DNA from: Polynucleobacter sp. TUM22923
Lineage (GTDB): Bacteria; Pseudomonadota; Gammaproteobacteria; Burkholderiales; Burkholderiaceae
NCBI RefSeq assembly: GCF_030295705.1
Contig: NZ_AP027274.1
Span: 372,001 to 436,000, forward strand
Length of the DNA: 64,000 nt
Direction of reading: 5' to 3'
Below are positions 9,601 to 18,341 of the stretch, piece after piece (position 1 is the first letter of the stretch; the number at the start of each line of letters is the position of its first letter). Both the position numbers and the translations under genes were made by a program. The notes below the pieces were generated by a model, which worked only from the letters and a program-made list of their open reading frames with translations, was not told where the DNA came from and did no database searches.

Positions 9601-10297
9601 AAAAAAGCGCTTACAAGAAGAAAAGACTGCACTTGGGCTTTGTCTCACAGGGCATATGTTTGATGCCTATCGCGATGAGACAACCCATTTCATACGTCAG
9701 TCACTTGCGAAAGTAACTGAGGGTAAGGATCAATTGATCGCCGGAATTATTACCTCTGCACGGATGCTCACGGGTCAGCGTGGTCGTATGATGATTGCCA
9801 CCATCGATGATGGCTCAGCTGCTCTTGAGGTAACCCTCTACAGTGAAGTGTACGAACCAAATCGTTCTTGGCTCAAAGAGGATGAGCTCTTGGTGGCCAA
9901 AGTCAACGTCAGTCCAGATAAATTTTCTGGCGGAGTACGCATTGTTTCCGAGGCCGTGATGAATATTACGGGTGCCCGCATGCGGTTTGCTCGCAATGTG
10001 CATCTGAATATGGATACAGGCATTGACCTTAGATCACTGCGTAGTCAGCTTGGCCCTTACCTGATGAGTGCGCGAGTGCGTGATCCTAAATTAGGCCCCG
10101 CAGTTGCAGCCATATCGGCTGGCAATGAGGGCATCAAGGGTCTGATATTGACTGCTGCCGTGACAACCAGTGGCGGCGCTTGCTTAATGCAGTTCCCCGA
10201 AGAGCTTCGTATTTATCCTGATGATGCTTGTCTGCATAGCCTAAACCAAATACTGTCTGCCAAACAGCCAAATTCAGCACAAGTTCAATATTTATAG
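6671..10297 (+). CDS. dnaE: DNA polymerase III subunit alpha
   Basis: The replicative polymerase catalytic subunit, 1208 aa, a normal length for proteobacterial DnaE1. It begins with a PHP domain (FVHLRVHSEFSITDG), and the catalytic aspartates lie in PDFDIDF (residues 414-420) and VKFDFLG (D578), the triad expected for family C polymerases. Later parts include the helix-hairpin-helix region (GYGFNKSHAAAYALLAYQT) and a C-terminal OB-fold region (LIAGIITSARMLTGQRGRMM). Start codon ATG at 6671. It is divergent from gluQ and its stop abuts the stop of the convergent glycosyltransferase gene. Confidence 0.98.
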   Translation: MATPHFVHLRVHSEFSITDGIVRIDDAVAAAEKDQMGALALTDLSNLFGLIRFYTAARNGGVKPIAGADVWISNPQDPDQPFRLLLLVQNHSGYLNLCQLLSKASLENQSRGRAEIDAEWFNEPASKAEDKVAKRTLAYGLIALSSGRWGDVGVALLAGQDAQATAAAKRWSTLFPEAFYIEVQRGGHPQDEKQLQLACHLASELDLPIVATHPVQFMQQSDFIAHEARVCIAEGELLGNPRRPKKFNDEQYFLSQAQMAQRFADLPTALANSVEIAKRCNLSLVLGQPRLPDFPTPPGITLDDYLLQQSEVGLQRHMMRNFPDAEERTKEQQRYQERLVFEVKTIAQMGFPGYFLIVADFINWAKNNGVPVGPGRGSGAGSLVAYSLGITDLDPLRYNLLFERFLNPERVSMPDFDIDFCQHGRDRVIQYVKDKYGKDAVSQIATFGTMAARAAIRDVGRVLEQGYNFVDGIAKLIPNKPGQYMTIEMAKKEEKQLAEREKNEDEVRQLLSLAQQLEGMTRNVGMHAGGVLIAPGRLTDFCPLYTQEAKDSKDQSSNAVISQFDKDDVESIGLVKFDFLGLTTLTILAAAEKWIQTLHSDRQDWNIGEIALDDPKTFEVLKNANTVAVFQLESRGMQGMLREAKPDRFEDIIALVALYRPGPMDLIPDFIERKHGRQKVEYPDPRIESVLEETYGIMVYQEQVMQMAQMIGGYSLGGADMLRRAMGKKKPEEMAQHRKIFSDGAKAGGVAEGKANEIYDLMERFAGYGFNKSHAAAYALLAYQTAWLKAYYPAEFMAANLSLAMDDTDKIKILYDDCLVNQIRVFSPDINTGVYVFTPLRAPNAAPDEPLSHIRYGLGAVRGTGEAAIEVIVKAREKDGPFKDLFDFCARVDRRQVNRRAIEALMRAGAFDSLYKDSMPAGGNLYDIRATLLASLARAIEAAEQAEASINQVSLFEVAGEADSHLPELVREPIWSEKKRLQEEKTALGLCLTGHMFDAYRDETTHFIRQSLAKVTEGKDQLIAGIITSARMLTGQRGRMMIATIDDGSAALEVTLYSEVYEPNRSWLKEDELLVAKVNVSPDKFSGGVRIVSEAVMNITGARMRFARNVHLNMDTGIDLRSLRSQLGPYLMSARVRDPKLGPAVAAISAGNEGIKGLILTAAVTTSGGACLMQFPEELRIYPDDACLHSLNQILSAKQPNSAQVQYL

Positions 10298-11449
10298 CTA
10301 GGTAGCATTCTTTAGCGCTTCAATGACTTGATTAGGTTCTAGTTGATCAAGGCATTCGCTTTTGCTATTCACGTGATCGTCACAACCCGCTTTTCTGCAG
10401 GGCACACACGTTCCAGGGCCTTGCAAAATAGTGACATTGCCGACCATTTGAGTGCGCGCTCTTAATTGATAGGGCTGCTCTCCAATAAAGCCATTGGGCC
10501 ATGGCCCAAAGTTGGTTGGGGGTGTTGGGCCAAATAAGGCAATTGTGGGCGTATTGCAGGCGGCAGCTAAATGCGTAATTGAGGTATCTACCCCCACATA
10601 AGCGATTGCCCCACGAATCAGTGAGCTCGCTTGAGGAATCGATAGCTGTCCGGCTGTGTCAACGACTTTCTGCCTAGTCTCTGCATCTAAGAGAGAAAGG
10701 ATATCTCTATTGAGCTGAAGATCTTGTTTTGCTGGAGATGCGCTTAATACGACTTGCCAACCCTGCTGTACAGCCCAAGTAATGAGTGTTTGCCAATACG
10801 CTAAAGGCCAACGCTTGTACGCCGTGAGGGGCCCAGGATGCATCACGATATAGGGTGAGCGAAGTTGATTGGCAATACTGACAGAGATGGCCTCTCCTGC
10901 GGGCGGGCTGACTGAAATCGGTTTGCTAAATAAGGATGCCGTATGTTGAAAAAATATTTCTAGTAAGCGAATCTTTTCAGTAATGACATGTTGGTCAAAG
11001 TAATCCACTTGGACTGTATGCAGGCTGATGGCTTTCTTCCAGAGATTTTGTTTATCACTCTTATTTTTCTTTAGCTTATCTTGCTCAGTTAGACCTTGGG
11101 GGTGTCCGCCTAAGATACCCACCCTAGTGCGAGCTGCAACTAATCCATAGGCGTATGCACGATCACTCGGTTGCGTTACGAAAGCCAAATCGTAGCGCTG
11201 AAAAAGGCGGAAGAATAAGGCGAGATATTCTGTAAAGCTGGGGCGGTCTGAGGTTTCAATAATCTGAGTAATATCGGTATTGCCCTTAAGCATCTCGAGT
11301 TTCCCGCGATATCCCAGAAAATGAAACTCAGCATCAGGCCAGAGCTCACGTGCTTTAGAAATCAGTGGAGTAGTTACGAGGACATCACCAATCTGTCGAG
11401 TCGCGATGAATAATACTTTTTTAGGTTTTAGGTTTGAAAATAGACTCAT
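10298..11449 (-). CDS. Glycosyltransferase family 9, heptosyltransferase (RfaQ-like)
   Basis: A 383-aa GT9 protein (heptosyltransferase family) that should add a heptose to the LPS inner core on the cytoplasmic face. The N-terminus VLFIATRQIGDVLVTTPLI and the C-terminal half with HPGPLTAYKRWP and VGVDTSITHLAAACNTP are the two Rossmann halves of this GT-B fold. The C-terminal cysteine cluster CVPCRKAGC resembles RfaQ/WaaQ proteins rather than RfaC or RfaF. It is last in a chain of three leftward glycosyltransferase genes joined by ATGA overlaps. The sugar and acceptor cannot be read from sequence. Confidence 0.85.
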   Translation of the reverse strand: MSLFSNLKPKKVLFIATRQIGDVLVTTPLISKARELWPDAEFHFLGYRGKLEMLKGNTDITQIIETSDRPSFTEYLALFFRLFQRYDLAFVTQPSDRAYAYGLVAARTRVGILGGHPQGLTEQDKLKKNKSDKQNLWKKAISLHTVQVDYFDQHVITEKIRLLEIFFQHTASLFSKPISVSPPAGEAISVSIANQLRSPYIVMHPGPLTAYKRWPLAYWQTLITWAVQQGWQVVLSASPAKQDLQLNRDILSLLDAETRQKVVDTAGQLSIPQASSLIRGAIAYVGVDTSITHLAAACNTPTIALFGPTPPTNFGPWPNGFIGEQPYQLRARTQMVGNVTILQGPGTCVPCRKAGCDDHVNSKSECLDQLEPNQVIEALKNAT

Positions 11450-12252
11450 GCTACTGACCTAGCTTGATCAGTTGGTGATGCCTTAGCAAGAATTTTTTCC
11501 CTTACCCGACGAGCATTTTCTGCTGCATTAGATTGATCGTTGATTTGGTGATACAGGTGTAAAACCTCTGTGGACCAAGATCCTGATTTACGTATCAAGC
11601 CATTATTTTGAAGTCTAAAAACAAAATCAGCGTCTTCATGACCCCAGCCAGTCATGCTCTCATCGAATCCATCGATCTGCAGGGCGTCTTTTTTCCAGCA
11701 GGCCATATTGCACCCTTTAATGCGCCGCCAAACAAATTTCCGATACTTTCGCCAAGAGCCATCACCTAGTTGAATCTTCAGAGGTAAGTATTTATTGATT
11801 CCACCTGAGAGCCAATTACTTAATAGACTGCTTGAAAAATCCTGATAGCTCCAGGCTGGCAAATGAATAAGGCGTCTTGTTAGCTGAGCACTCAACAAAA
11901 CACGACTACCCGTAACAAGACAGCCTTTTTCTGAAAGTTGCCGATGCCTTGCAATAAAGTCAGGCTGCACGATACAGTCGCCATCAAGAAACACTAAGTA
12001 GTTTCCATTTGACACTTGAATAGCTTGATTGAGAATTCGTGTTTTACGAAATCCCTGGTCTTCCTGCCAGAGGTGGGTAATAGTTACTGGAAAATGCTGC
12101 TGAATCACCTTAACTAAAGCTCCGGTATCCGCGGCAGATCCATCATCGGCGATGATTATCTCAAAATGTAAATCCGTCTGCGAGCCCAGGGACTGCAGGC
12201 ACAGTTTTAGAGCTTGTGGCCAGTTATAGGTCGCCAGAATTACTGAGATCAT
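11446..12252 (-). CDS. Glycosyltransferase family 2 with galactosyltransferase-type C-terminus
   Basis: A 268-aa GT-A protein. The nucleotide-sugar fold opens with MISVILATYNWPQAL, has ADDGSAAD near 40, the metal-binding DxD-type motif FLDGDC near 100, and GWGHEDADFVFRL near 215, a motif of galactosyltransferase-like C-terminal domains. The start at 12252 overlaps the stop of the upstream gene as ATGA and matches the fold's first strand; a longer frame up to 12387 only runs back into that gene. It is coupled on its other side to the GT9 gene. The role is probably LPS core or surface glycan assembly; the substrate is not predictable. Confidence 0.85.
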   Translation of the reverse strand: MISVILATYNWPQALKLCLQSLGSQTDLHFEIIIADDGSAADTGALVKVIQQHFPVTITHLWQEDQGFRKTRILNQAIQVSNGNYLVFLDGDCIVQPDFIARHRQLSEKGCLVTGSRVLLSAQLTRRLIHLPAWSYQDFSSSLLSNWLSGGINKYLPLKIQLGDGSWRKYRKFVWRRIKGCNMACWKKDALQIDGFDESMTGWGHEDADFVFRLQNNGLIRKSGSWSTEVLHLYHQINDQSNAAENARRVREKILAKASPTDQARSVA

Positions 12253-13007
12253 TTGGCTTGTTGGTGCAGTTGCCATAACTTCATGTAGCGATAGTAGGTA
12301 CCTTGACCATTTGAAATTGCTAGAGCAAGGCCTTGGGCGCCGTCTAAAAAACCTAAACGAACGCAGTAGGTTCGAAAGAATGACCAAAAGCCATGGAGAA
12401 CCGCCTTTAAGGGGGTGCTAGTTTTCCCTTGAGCAAAAGCTTGCTCTGCAGAAGCAGTTGAATAGCGGTCAATTTTTTGCAGCACTTGCGAGAAGTTCAT
12501 AAAGCTAAAGTGCAGCATGGGGTTCTGTAATTTGGCGACCTCACCATTGGGCAATAGGCGCTCGTGTACCAGATCATTGGAGAAGCGCGCTGTGCCCCGC
12601 TTAAATAGCCTATCAACAAAGTCGGGATTCCATCCAGAATGACGGATAAATCTCCCGCAATACCAAGAAAGCCGGGGGATCGCAAAGCAATCTATTTGGG
12701 CCGGGTGGTGCATGGCCGTCAAAATCTCGCTTCTCAGGGCTGGGCTGAGTCTTTCATCAGCATCTAGGGAGAGAACCCAATCGCCGGTCGCTAAGTCTAG
12801 GGCGCGATTCTTTTGTGGCCCGAAACCAGGCCAATCTGCAGGGGTAGAGATCAATGCGCCATACTTTTGAGCAATTTCTAGGGTCTTATCGGTGCTACTG
12901 GTGTCAACCACTACGATTTGCTGAGCAATGCCCTCTAGAGAGGCCAAACAATCGGCCAAATTGGCTTCTTCGTTGCGGGTGATGAGGACGACAGATAAGG
13001 TGGGCAT
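12249..13007 (-). CDS. Glycosyltransferase family 2, WaaE/KdtX-like
   Basis: A 252-aa GT-A glycosyltransferase beginning MPTLSVVLITRNEEANL, with VVDTSSTDKT near 35 and the DxD-type SLDADERLS near 80, followed by WYCGRFIRHSGWNPD and VHERL. This pattern matches the WaaE/KdtX branch of LPS core beta-glucosyltransferases. It is the first gene of three coupled glycosyltransferases. Its start codon lies only 10 bases from the divergent msbA start, so their promoters must lie inside coding sequence. Confidence 0.87.
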   Translation of the reverse strand: MPTLSVVLITRNEEANLADCLASLEGIAQQIVVVDTSSTDKTLEIAQKYGALISTPADWPGFGPQKNRALDLATGDWVLSLDADERLSPALRSEILTAMHHPAQIDCFAIPRLSWYCGRFIRHSGWNPDFVDRLFKRGTARFSNDLVHERLLPNGEVAKLQNPMLHFSFMNFSQVLQKIDRYSTASAEQAFAQGKTSTPLKAVLHGFWSFFRTYCVRLGFLDGAQGLALAISNGQGTYYRYMKLWQLHQQAK

Positions 13008-13017
13008 AATTCATTAT

Positions 13018-14781
13018 ATGAATGCTCAAGACCGTACCGCCCTAAATCGCTTAATTCAATATCTCAAACCCCATTTGGGCATGATTATTGGCTCTTTATT
13101 AGCCATGGCTTTAGTCGCCGCCGCTGAAACCTCAATTCCCGCGCTGATGAAGCCCTTGCTTGATCGAGGCTTCACTGGTGAGATGGATGGCAAATTATGG
13201 CAAGTGCCCGTATTTTTGGTGGGACTTGCTTTGGTGCGAAGTTTGGCTCAATTTTTGTCTAACTATTTACTAACTCGGGTCATTAATGCGGTGCTCTTGA
13301 AATTGCGAGAGCAAATGTTTCAAACGCTATTACGGGCCAGCACTACTTTCTTTCAAAAGAACTCAGCCTCCAGTCTCATTAACGCTGTGGTGTTTGAAGT
13401 AAACAACGTACTGAGTATTTTAGGCAGTATGTTAATTAGTCTGGTGAGGGACTCCCTTACGGTTGTGGGCCTAATTGGTTATTTGATTTATTTAAATTGG
13501 CAGTTAACTTTAGTAGTGCTAGTCATTTTTCCAATCATTGCGTTTGTCATGAGCAAGATCAACAAACGTTTACGTTCGCTAAATCGCCAGCAACAAAATC
13601 TGACTAGTGAGCTGGCTTATATCGTAGAAGAATCTGCTGCTGGTTATAAGATTGTGAAGGTGCACGGAGCCGAGCAATATGAGATGCATCGTTTTATGGA
13701 AAAAGCAGAGCGCTTGCGCCAATTCTCTTTGAAGGCTGCGGTAGCTGGAGGACTGAATCAACCGATTACGCAGTTGATCGCTTCGATGGCGCTTTCTGTG
13801 GTGCTAGTAATTGCCCTGATGCAATCCGCTTCAGAGGGTACTACGGTTGGCGGTTTCGCCGCGTTTGTTACTGCCATGATGTTAGTTATTTCACCAATTA
13901 AACACTTGGCCGATATTAACCAACCCTTACAACGTGGCTTGACTGCGGCTGAAATGATTTTTGATCTCATGGATCAACCCATTGAGGAAGACGAGTCTCG
14001 TAAGATCAATATGAAGCCCCTTGTAAAAGCAAAGGGAGCCATTCGATTTGAAGAGGTTGGATTTTCTTATCAGCAAGAGTCGGGTCGTCAAGATGCGCTG
14101 CGCAATGTCAATCTAGATATTAAGGCTGGTGAAGTGGTGGCATTTGTCGGCCCTTCTGGCGGCGGAAAATCTACCTTAGTAAATCTATTACCTCGCTTCT
14201 TCAGCCCGACTAGTGGGCATATCTATCTGGACGATATTTCCCTAGAGGAGATCGTGCTCTCAGATGTCCGCAAGCAAATGGCATTTGTTAGTCAAGATGT
14301 TATTTTATTTAATGACAGTATTGCGGCGAACGTAGCCTATGGTGCATTAGGCCCAGAGGGAATTGATCGTGGGCGTGTAATTGATGCATTAGAGGCTGCT
14401 AATTTATCCGCACTAATGAAGGAGATGCCTCAAGGCATTGATACGCAAATCGGCGATAACGGAAATCGATTATCTGGTGGACAGCGTCAGCGCTTAGCAA
14501 TTGCCAGAGCAATTTATAAGGATGCGCCCATCTTGATTCTGGATGAGGCAACCTCTGCCTTAGATTCTGAATCAGAGCGTCAGGTGCAGGATGCTCTAGA
14601 GCGATTAATGGCTGGCAGGACCACGCTTGTCATTGCACATCGACTCTCGACCATTGAGCATGCTGATCGCATTGTGGTGCTGGAACATGGACGAGTGATT
14701 GAGAATGGCTCACATCAGGAATTAATCACGAAGGATGGCTTGTATGCCAATCTGCACCGTATTCAGTTCTCGAATGCCTAG
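13018..14781 (+). CDS. msbA: Lipid A export ABC transporter, fused permease/ATPase
   Basis: A 587-aa half-transporter that flips lipid A-core across the inner membrane. The N-terminal half has six hydrophobic segments (for example MIIGSLLAMALVAAA, VVLVIFPIIAFVM). The ATPase half has Walker A GPSGGGKST (378-386), signature LSGGQ (485-489), Walker B ILILDEA (D509) and a switch histidine in VIAHRLST. The start MNAQDRTALNRL at 13018 matches family N-termini; the frame is open further upstream but would then overlap the divergent gene. No clear ribosome site precedes the ATG. The neighbouring glycosyltransferases fit an LPS assembly locus. The stop overlaps convergent galE by 4 bases. Confidence 0.93.
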   Translation: MNAQDRTALNRLIQYLKPHLGMIIGSLLAMALVAAAETSIPALMKPLLDRGFTGEMDGKLWQVPVFLVGLALVRSLAQFLSNYLLTRVINAVLLKLREQMFQTLLRASTTFFQKNSASSLINAVVFEVNNVLSILGSMLISLVRDSLTVVGLIGYLIYLNWQLTLVVLVIFPIIAFVMSKINKRLRSLNRQQQNLTSELAYIVEESAAGYKIVKVHGAEQYEMHRFMEKAERLRQFSLKAAVAGGLNQPITQLIASMALSVVLVIALMQSASEGTTVGGFAAFVTAMMLVISPIKHLADINQPLQRGLTAAEMIFDLMDQPIEEDESRKINMKPLVKAKGAIRFEEVGFSYQQESGRQDALRNVNLDIKAGEVVAFVGPSGGGKSTLVNLLPRFFSPTSGHIYLDDISLEEIVLSDVRKQMAFVSQDVILFNDSIAANVAYGALGPEGIDRGRVIDALEAANLSALMKEMPQGIDTQIGDNGNRLSGGQRQRLAIARAIYKDAPILILDEATSALDSESERQVQDALERLMAGRTTLVIAHRLSTIEHADRIVVLEHGRVIENGSHQELITKDGLYANLHRIQFSNA

Positions 14782-15788
14782 GATGTTCTATTGTTTTTAA
14801 TCCAAAGCCAAGTACTGCTGCAAATCTCGGATAAGCCTCGTTTGGTCTCCCAGCCAAGAAGATCTCGAGCCTTATTAGCCTTGGCGTAGTACTCCGCAAG
14901 ATCTCCAGGACGACGTCCTACCACCTGATAAGGAATCTTTTGGCCTGATGCACTTTCAAAGTGGTGGAGTAGCTCCAGAACACTACGACTATTTCCACTG
15001 CCTAGATTAAAGGCGTGACAACCAGGACTATTCTTTAGCCATGTCAGCGCAGCTAAATGACCTTCTGCCAAGTCGACCACATGAATGTAGTCTCGCTTCC
15101 CAGTGCCATCTTCAGTTTCGTAATCATCCCCGAAGATATTTAAGCTCGGCAATTTTCCATTAACAACCTGTGCAATGACAGGCATCAAATTATTAGGGAT
15201 GCCGTTAGGATCTTCACCGATAAGCCCTGATTCGTGCGCGCCAACAGGATTGAAATATCTGAGGCAGGCAATCTTCCAGGTTGTGTCACTTGTAGCCAGA
15301 TCTCTCAGAATTTCTTCTATTTGGAGCTTATTGCGACCATAAGGGTTGGTTGGTGAGGTTGGGTGTGCCTCGTCATAAGGCAGGTAAATGGGGTCTCCAT
15401 AGACGGTAGCGCTACTACTGAACACTAAAGTACTAATGCCGACGGACTGCATTGCTTGTATTAAGCTGATGCTACCTTGTACATTATTGGCATAGTATTC
15501 GATAGGCTTTTGAGAGGATTCTCCAACAGCCTTTAAACCAGCCAGATGAATCACGGCGTCAATTTTTTGATCCCGTAAAACTTGACTAAGCTTTTTTGTA
15601 TCGCGTATTTCGCCCTCAGTAAATTCGACGGTTTTCGCAGATAGCTCTTGAATGCGAGTGAGAGTCTCGGCTTTACTATTGCACAGGTTATCGTAAATAT
15701 GAACGCGATAGCCAGCAGAAGCTAAAAGTACGGCAGTATGACTGCCAATGTAACCCATTCCCCCAGTTAGTAGAATATTCAAGTGCAC
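14778..15788 (-). CDS. galE: UDP-glucose 4-epimerase
   Basis: A 336-aa short-chain dehydrogenase-type epimerase that interconverts UDP-glucose and UDP-galactose using tightly bound NAD. The NAD-binding motif is TGGMGYIGSHT (8-18), with catalytic SSSATVYG near 125 and the Y-x-x-x-K pair in YGRNK near 150. NPVGAHESGLIGEDPNGIPNNL is typical of GalE. It is last in the leftward string from yebC and close to the LPS genes, so it probably supplies UDP-galactose for surface glycans. Confidence 0.93.
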   Translation of the reverse strand: MHLNILLTGGMGYIGSHTAVLLASAGYRVHIYDNLCNSKAETLTRIQELSAKTVEFTEGEIRDTKKLSQVLRDQKIDAVIHLAGLKAVGESSQKPIEYYANNVQGSISLIQAMQSVGISTLVFSSSATVYGDPIYLPYDEAHPTSPTNPYGRNKLQIEEILRDLATSDTTWKIACLRYFNPVGAHESGLIGEDPNGIPNNLMPVIAQVVNGKLPSLNIFGDDYETEDGTGKRDYIHVVDLAEGHLAALTWLKNSPGCHAFNLGSGNSRSVLELLHHFESASGQKIPYQVVGRRPGDLAEYYAKANKARDLLGWETKRGLSEICSSTWLWIKNNRTS

Positions 15789-15798
15789 CTCTTAATAG

Positions 15799-17262
15799 TT
15801 AGCTTAAGACAATATCGTATTGCTCTTGGCGGAAGCTGCCTTCTGCCTGCAGTGTGATGGGCTTATTAATAAAGTCACCTAACTGAGCCAGAAATTGATT
15901 TTCTTCTTCCAAAAATAGATCAATCACGTCTGGAGCAGCCACAATTCGGAATTCACGGGGATTAAATTGGCGATGCTCGCGCACAATTTCTCGAAGAATC
16001 TCATAACAAATCGTTTGGGCTGTTTTCATTTCACCTTTACCCTGGCAGGTAGTGCAGGGCTCGCAAGTAATATGGGCAAGGGATTCTCGAGTCCGTTTGC
16101 GCGTCATTTCTACTAAGCCTAGTGTTGAAAAGTCATTTACTGACGTTCGTGCATGATCTCGCTCTAAATTGCGATTAAGCTCATATAAAACAGATGCTTG
16201 GTGATCTTTACTTAGCATGTCGATGAAATCAATGATGATGATTCCACCAAGATTGCGTAAACGTAATTGACGTGCAATGGCTTGGGCTGCCTCTAGATTT
16301 GTTTTAAATACGGTGTCATCTAAGTTTCGCGCTCCAACATAGCTGCCGGTATTAACGTCGATCGTCGTCATGGATTCCGTTTGATCAACCATTAAGTAGC
16401 CGCCAGATTTCAGGTCTACTCTGCGGCCAAGCGCTTTATTAATCTCGGTATCTACATCAAATAAATCAAATAGGGCGCGCTCCCCACGATGAAGAGTTAA
16501 CTTATTCAATAAGTTGGGCATATACAGTGTGGCAAATGCTTTTAGTTTCTCAAAGTTTTCAGCGGAATCCACCCGAATTTGCGTGGTTTGTTCGCCAGCA
16601 ACATCACGCAGCACTCGTTCTGCAAGACTGAGATCTTGGTACAGTAAGCTTGGCGCGGCATGATGATTTACCGCCTCCCGAATTTTTTCCCAGGTAGTGC
16701 GAAGATAATGCATGTCATGTTGTAGTTCGGTATCACTGGCATCTTGTGCGCTTGTGCGAACAATGATTCCCCCCTTTTCATCTGCAGGCATCAGGCCAGC
16801 TAAACGGGTCTTAATTGCTTCACGCTCTTCGGGTTGATCAATTCTTTGGGATACGCCAATATATTTTTCGGCTGCGGCATCCGTACCTGCGGGTGGCAGG
16901 TACACCAAGTTTCGTCCAGCAATACTAAGTTGGGTAGTGAGTCGAGCCCCTTTGGTTCCTAGTGGATCCTTGAGAACTTGAACTAAAACATTTTGCCCTT
17001 CAAACAACAGCTTTTCAATCTGAGCTTGTGGGTTATTTTGCGTGATATCGGCAACATGCATGAAGGCAGTGCGTTCTAATCCAACTTCGATAAAGGCAGA
17101 CTGCATTCCCGGGAGTACGCGAACTACTTTCGCTAAATAGATATTGCCAACAATACCGCGCTGAAGGGTGCGTTCAATTTGAAGCTCTTGCACTGCGCCC
17201 TGTTGTATCAAGGCTACCCGAGTTTCTTGGGGGGTAATGTTGATCAGAATTTCTTCATTCAT
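15799..17262 (-). CDS. rng: Ribonuclease G
   Basis: A 487-aa RNase E/G family endoribonuclease without the long C-terminal scaffold of RNase E, so RNase G. An S1 RNA-binding domain spans about 37-120 (GNIYLAKVVRVLPGMQSAF). Catalytic aspartates are expected in TIDVNTGSYVG and IIIIDFIDM, and the zinc-link cysteines are in CEPCTTCQGKG. It matures 16S rRNA 5' ends and takes part in mRNA decay. Its ATG overlaps the stop of maf (ATGA), a conserved maf-rng order in proteobacteria. Confidence 0.95.
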   Translation of the reverse strand: MNEEILINITPQETRVALIQQGAVQELQIERTLQRGIVGNIYLAKVVRVLPGMQSAFIEVGLERTAFMHVADITQNNPQAQIEKLLFEGQNVLVQVLKDPLGTKGARLTTQLSIAGRNLVYLPPAGTDAAAEKYIGVSQRIDQPEEREAIKTRLAGLMPADEKGGIIVRTSAQDASDTELQHDMHYLRTTWEKIREAVNHHAAPSLLYQDLSLAERVLRDVAGEQTTQIRVDSAENFEKLKAFATLYMPNLLNKLTLHRGERALFDLFDVDTEINKALGRRVDLKSGGYLMVDQTESMTTIDVNTGSYVGARNLDDTVFKTNLEAAQAIARQLRLRNLGGIIIIDFIDMLSKDHQASVLYELNRNLERDHARTSVNDFSTLGLVEMTRKRTRESLAHITCEPCTTCQGKGEMKTAQTICYEILREIVREHRQFNPREFRIVAAPDVIDLFLEEENQFLAQLGDFINKPITLQAEGSFRQEQYDIVLS

Positions 17263-17882
17263 ATGCGGGCGACTTTGGCAAAATCTAATAATTGATTAAC
17301 TTCAAAAATAGGTAAACCCATGATACCGCTATAGCTTCCTTGAATAGAGGAGATAAATGCTCCTCCAAAGCCTTGAATGCCATAAGCACCCGCTTTTCCA
17401 AAGGGTTCACCACTGGCGATATAGCGACTGATTTGCTGCTCTGTTAGAGGGCAGAACTGTACTTTTGATACCTGTACTAGGCGCAATGGCTCGCTTGCTG
17501 GATCTGTTATCAAAACAACCGAGGTCAATACCTCATGCGTCTTGGCGCTGAGCATCTCTAAAATTCTAGCGGCATCTTTTGCATCTATTGGTTTTCCGAG
17601 AATTACTCCATCGGGATTATTTGGCAGGCTAACGGTAGTATCAGCACATAAGATTGGTGCCCAAGGCTTCCCGCTTACTTTCCAGCGCTCTAATGCAACA
17701 ACGCTTTTAGCAAGTGCGACGCGTTGAACGTAGTCATCTGCTTTTTCATTCGGGAGGGAAATCTCAAGGCTCTCAGTATCTTCATCTGCTGATGCAATGA
17801 GCATCTCAAATTGAACTCTAATCTGCTTGAGTAGTTCTTGGCGCCGAGGGCTTTGTGATGCCAGATAAATATAAGAAAACAT
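17259..17882 (-). CDS. maf: Maf-like nucleotide pyrophosphatase
   Basis: A 207-aa Maf/YceF/YhdE-family protein that hydrolyses non-canonical or methylated nucleoside triphosphates. The N-terminus IYLASQSPRRQELL is the family signature, with CADTTVSL and GKPIDAKDAARIL following. I start at the ATG at 17882, 5 bases after the rlmH stop; an ATG at 17927 lies inside rlmH and adds no homologous residues. Which substrate subclass it belongs to is not clear from sequence alone. Confidence 0.92.
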   Translation of the reverse strand: MFSYIYLASQSPRRQELLKQIRVQFEMLIASADEDTESLEISLPNEKADDYVQRVALAKSVVALERWKVSGKPWAPILCADTTVSLPNNPDGVILGKPIDAKDAARILEMLSAKTHEVLTSVVLITDPASEPLRLVQVSKVQFCPLTEQQISRYIASGEPFGKAGAYGIQGFGGAFISSIQGSYSGIMGLPIFEVNQLLDFAKVARI

Positions 17883-17887
17883 AAGAT

Positions 17888-18331
17888 TTACTCGCGGTGG
17901 TAGGGGTGACCTTGCAAAATAGTCCAAGCACGATAAAGTTGCTCTACCAGAATGACTCTAGCCATTGCATGCGGTAGTGTCAGGCTTGATAAACGCCACA
18001 TTGCCTGAGCACCCTCTTTTAGGCTGGCATCGAGGCCATCAGCCCCACCAATCAGAAAAGTAATATCAAAGCCCTCTTGACGCCAATGGGCTAACTGAGT
18101 GGCTAGGTGTTGCGTACCTTGATCTTTTCCGCGCTCATCCAGTGCAATGACTCGTGATCCTTTAGGAATAGCGGCAGTGATTTTGAGTGCTTCTTTTGCC
18201 GGCGTGAGGTCTGGCTTAATCTCTTTTATTTCAATACTGCAATCAGATGGCATCCGTTTGATGTAGTCCTGAGTTGCGATAGCAACCCAGTCTGGCATTT
18301 TGTGACCAACAGAAACAATGGTTAAGCGCAT
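17888..18331 (-). CDS. rlmH: 23S rRNA (pseudouridine-1915-N3) methyltransferase RlmH
   Basis: A 147-aa SPOUT-class methyltransferase acting on assembled 70S ribosomes at helix 69. The knotted SAM-binding region shows as VIALDERGKD, FLIGGADGLD and LSSLTLPHAMARVILVEQLYRAW, ending in GHPYHRE, which is typical of the family. It follows rsfS by 10 bases, a widely conserved pairing. Confidence 0.96.
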   Translation of the reverse strand: MRLTIVSVGHKMPDWVAIATQDYIKRMPSDCSIEIKEIKPDLTPAKEALKITAAIPKGSRVIALDERGKDQGTQHLATQLAHWRQEGFDITFLIGGADGLDASLKEGAQAMWRLSSLTLPHAMARVILVEQLYRAWTILQGHPYHRE

Positions 18332-18341
18332 CTAGCAATGA

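Noticed and set aside
12253..12387. Longer N-terminus for the middle glycosyltransferase
   Set aside because: The extra residues lie in another frame of the upstream gene, and an ATGA-coupled start at 12252 fits the fold.
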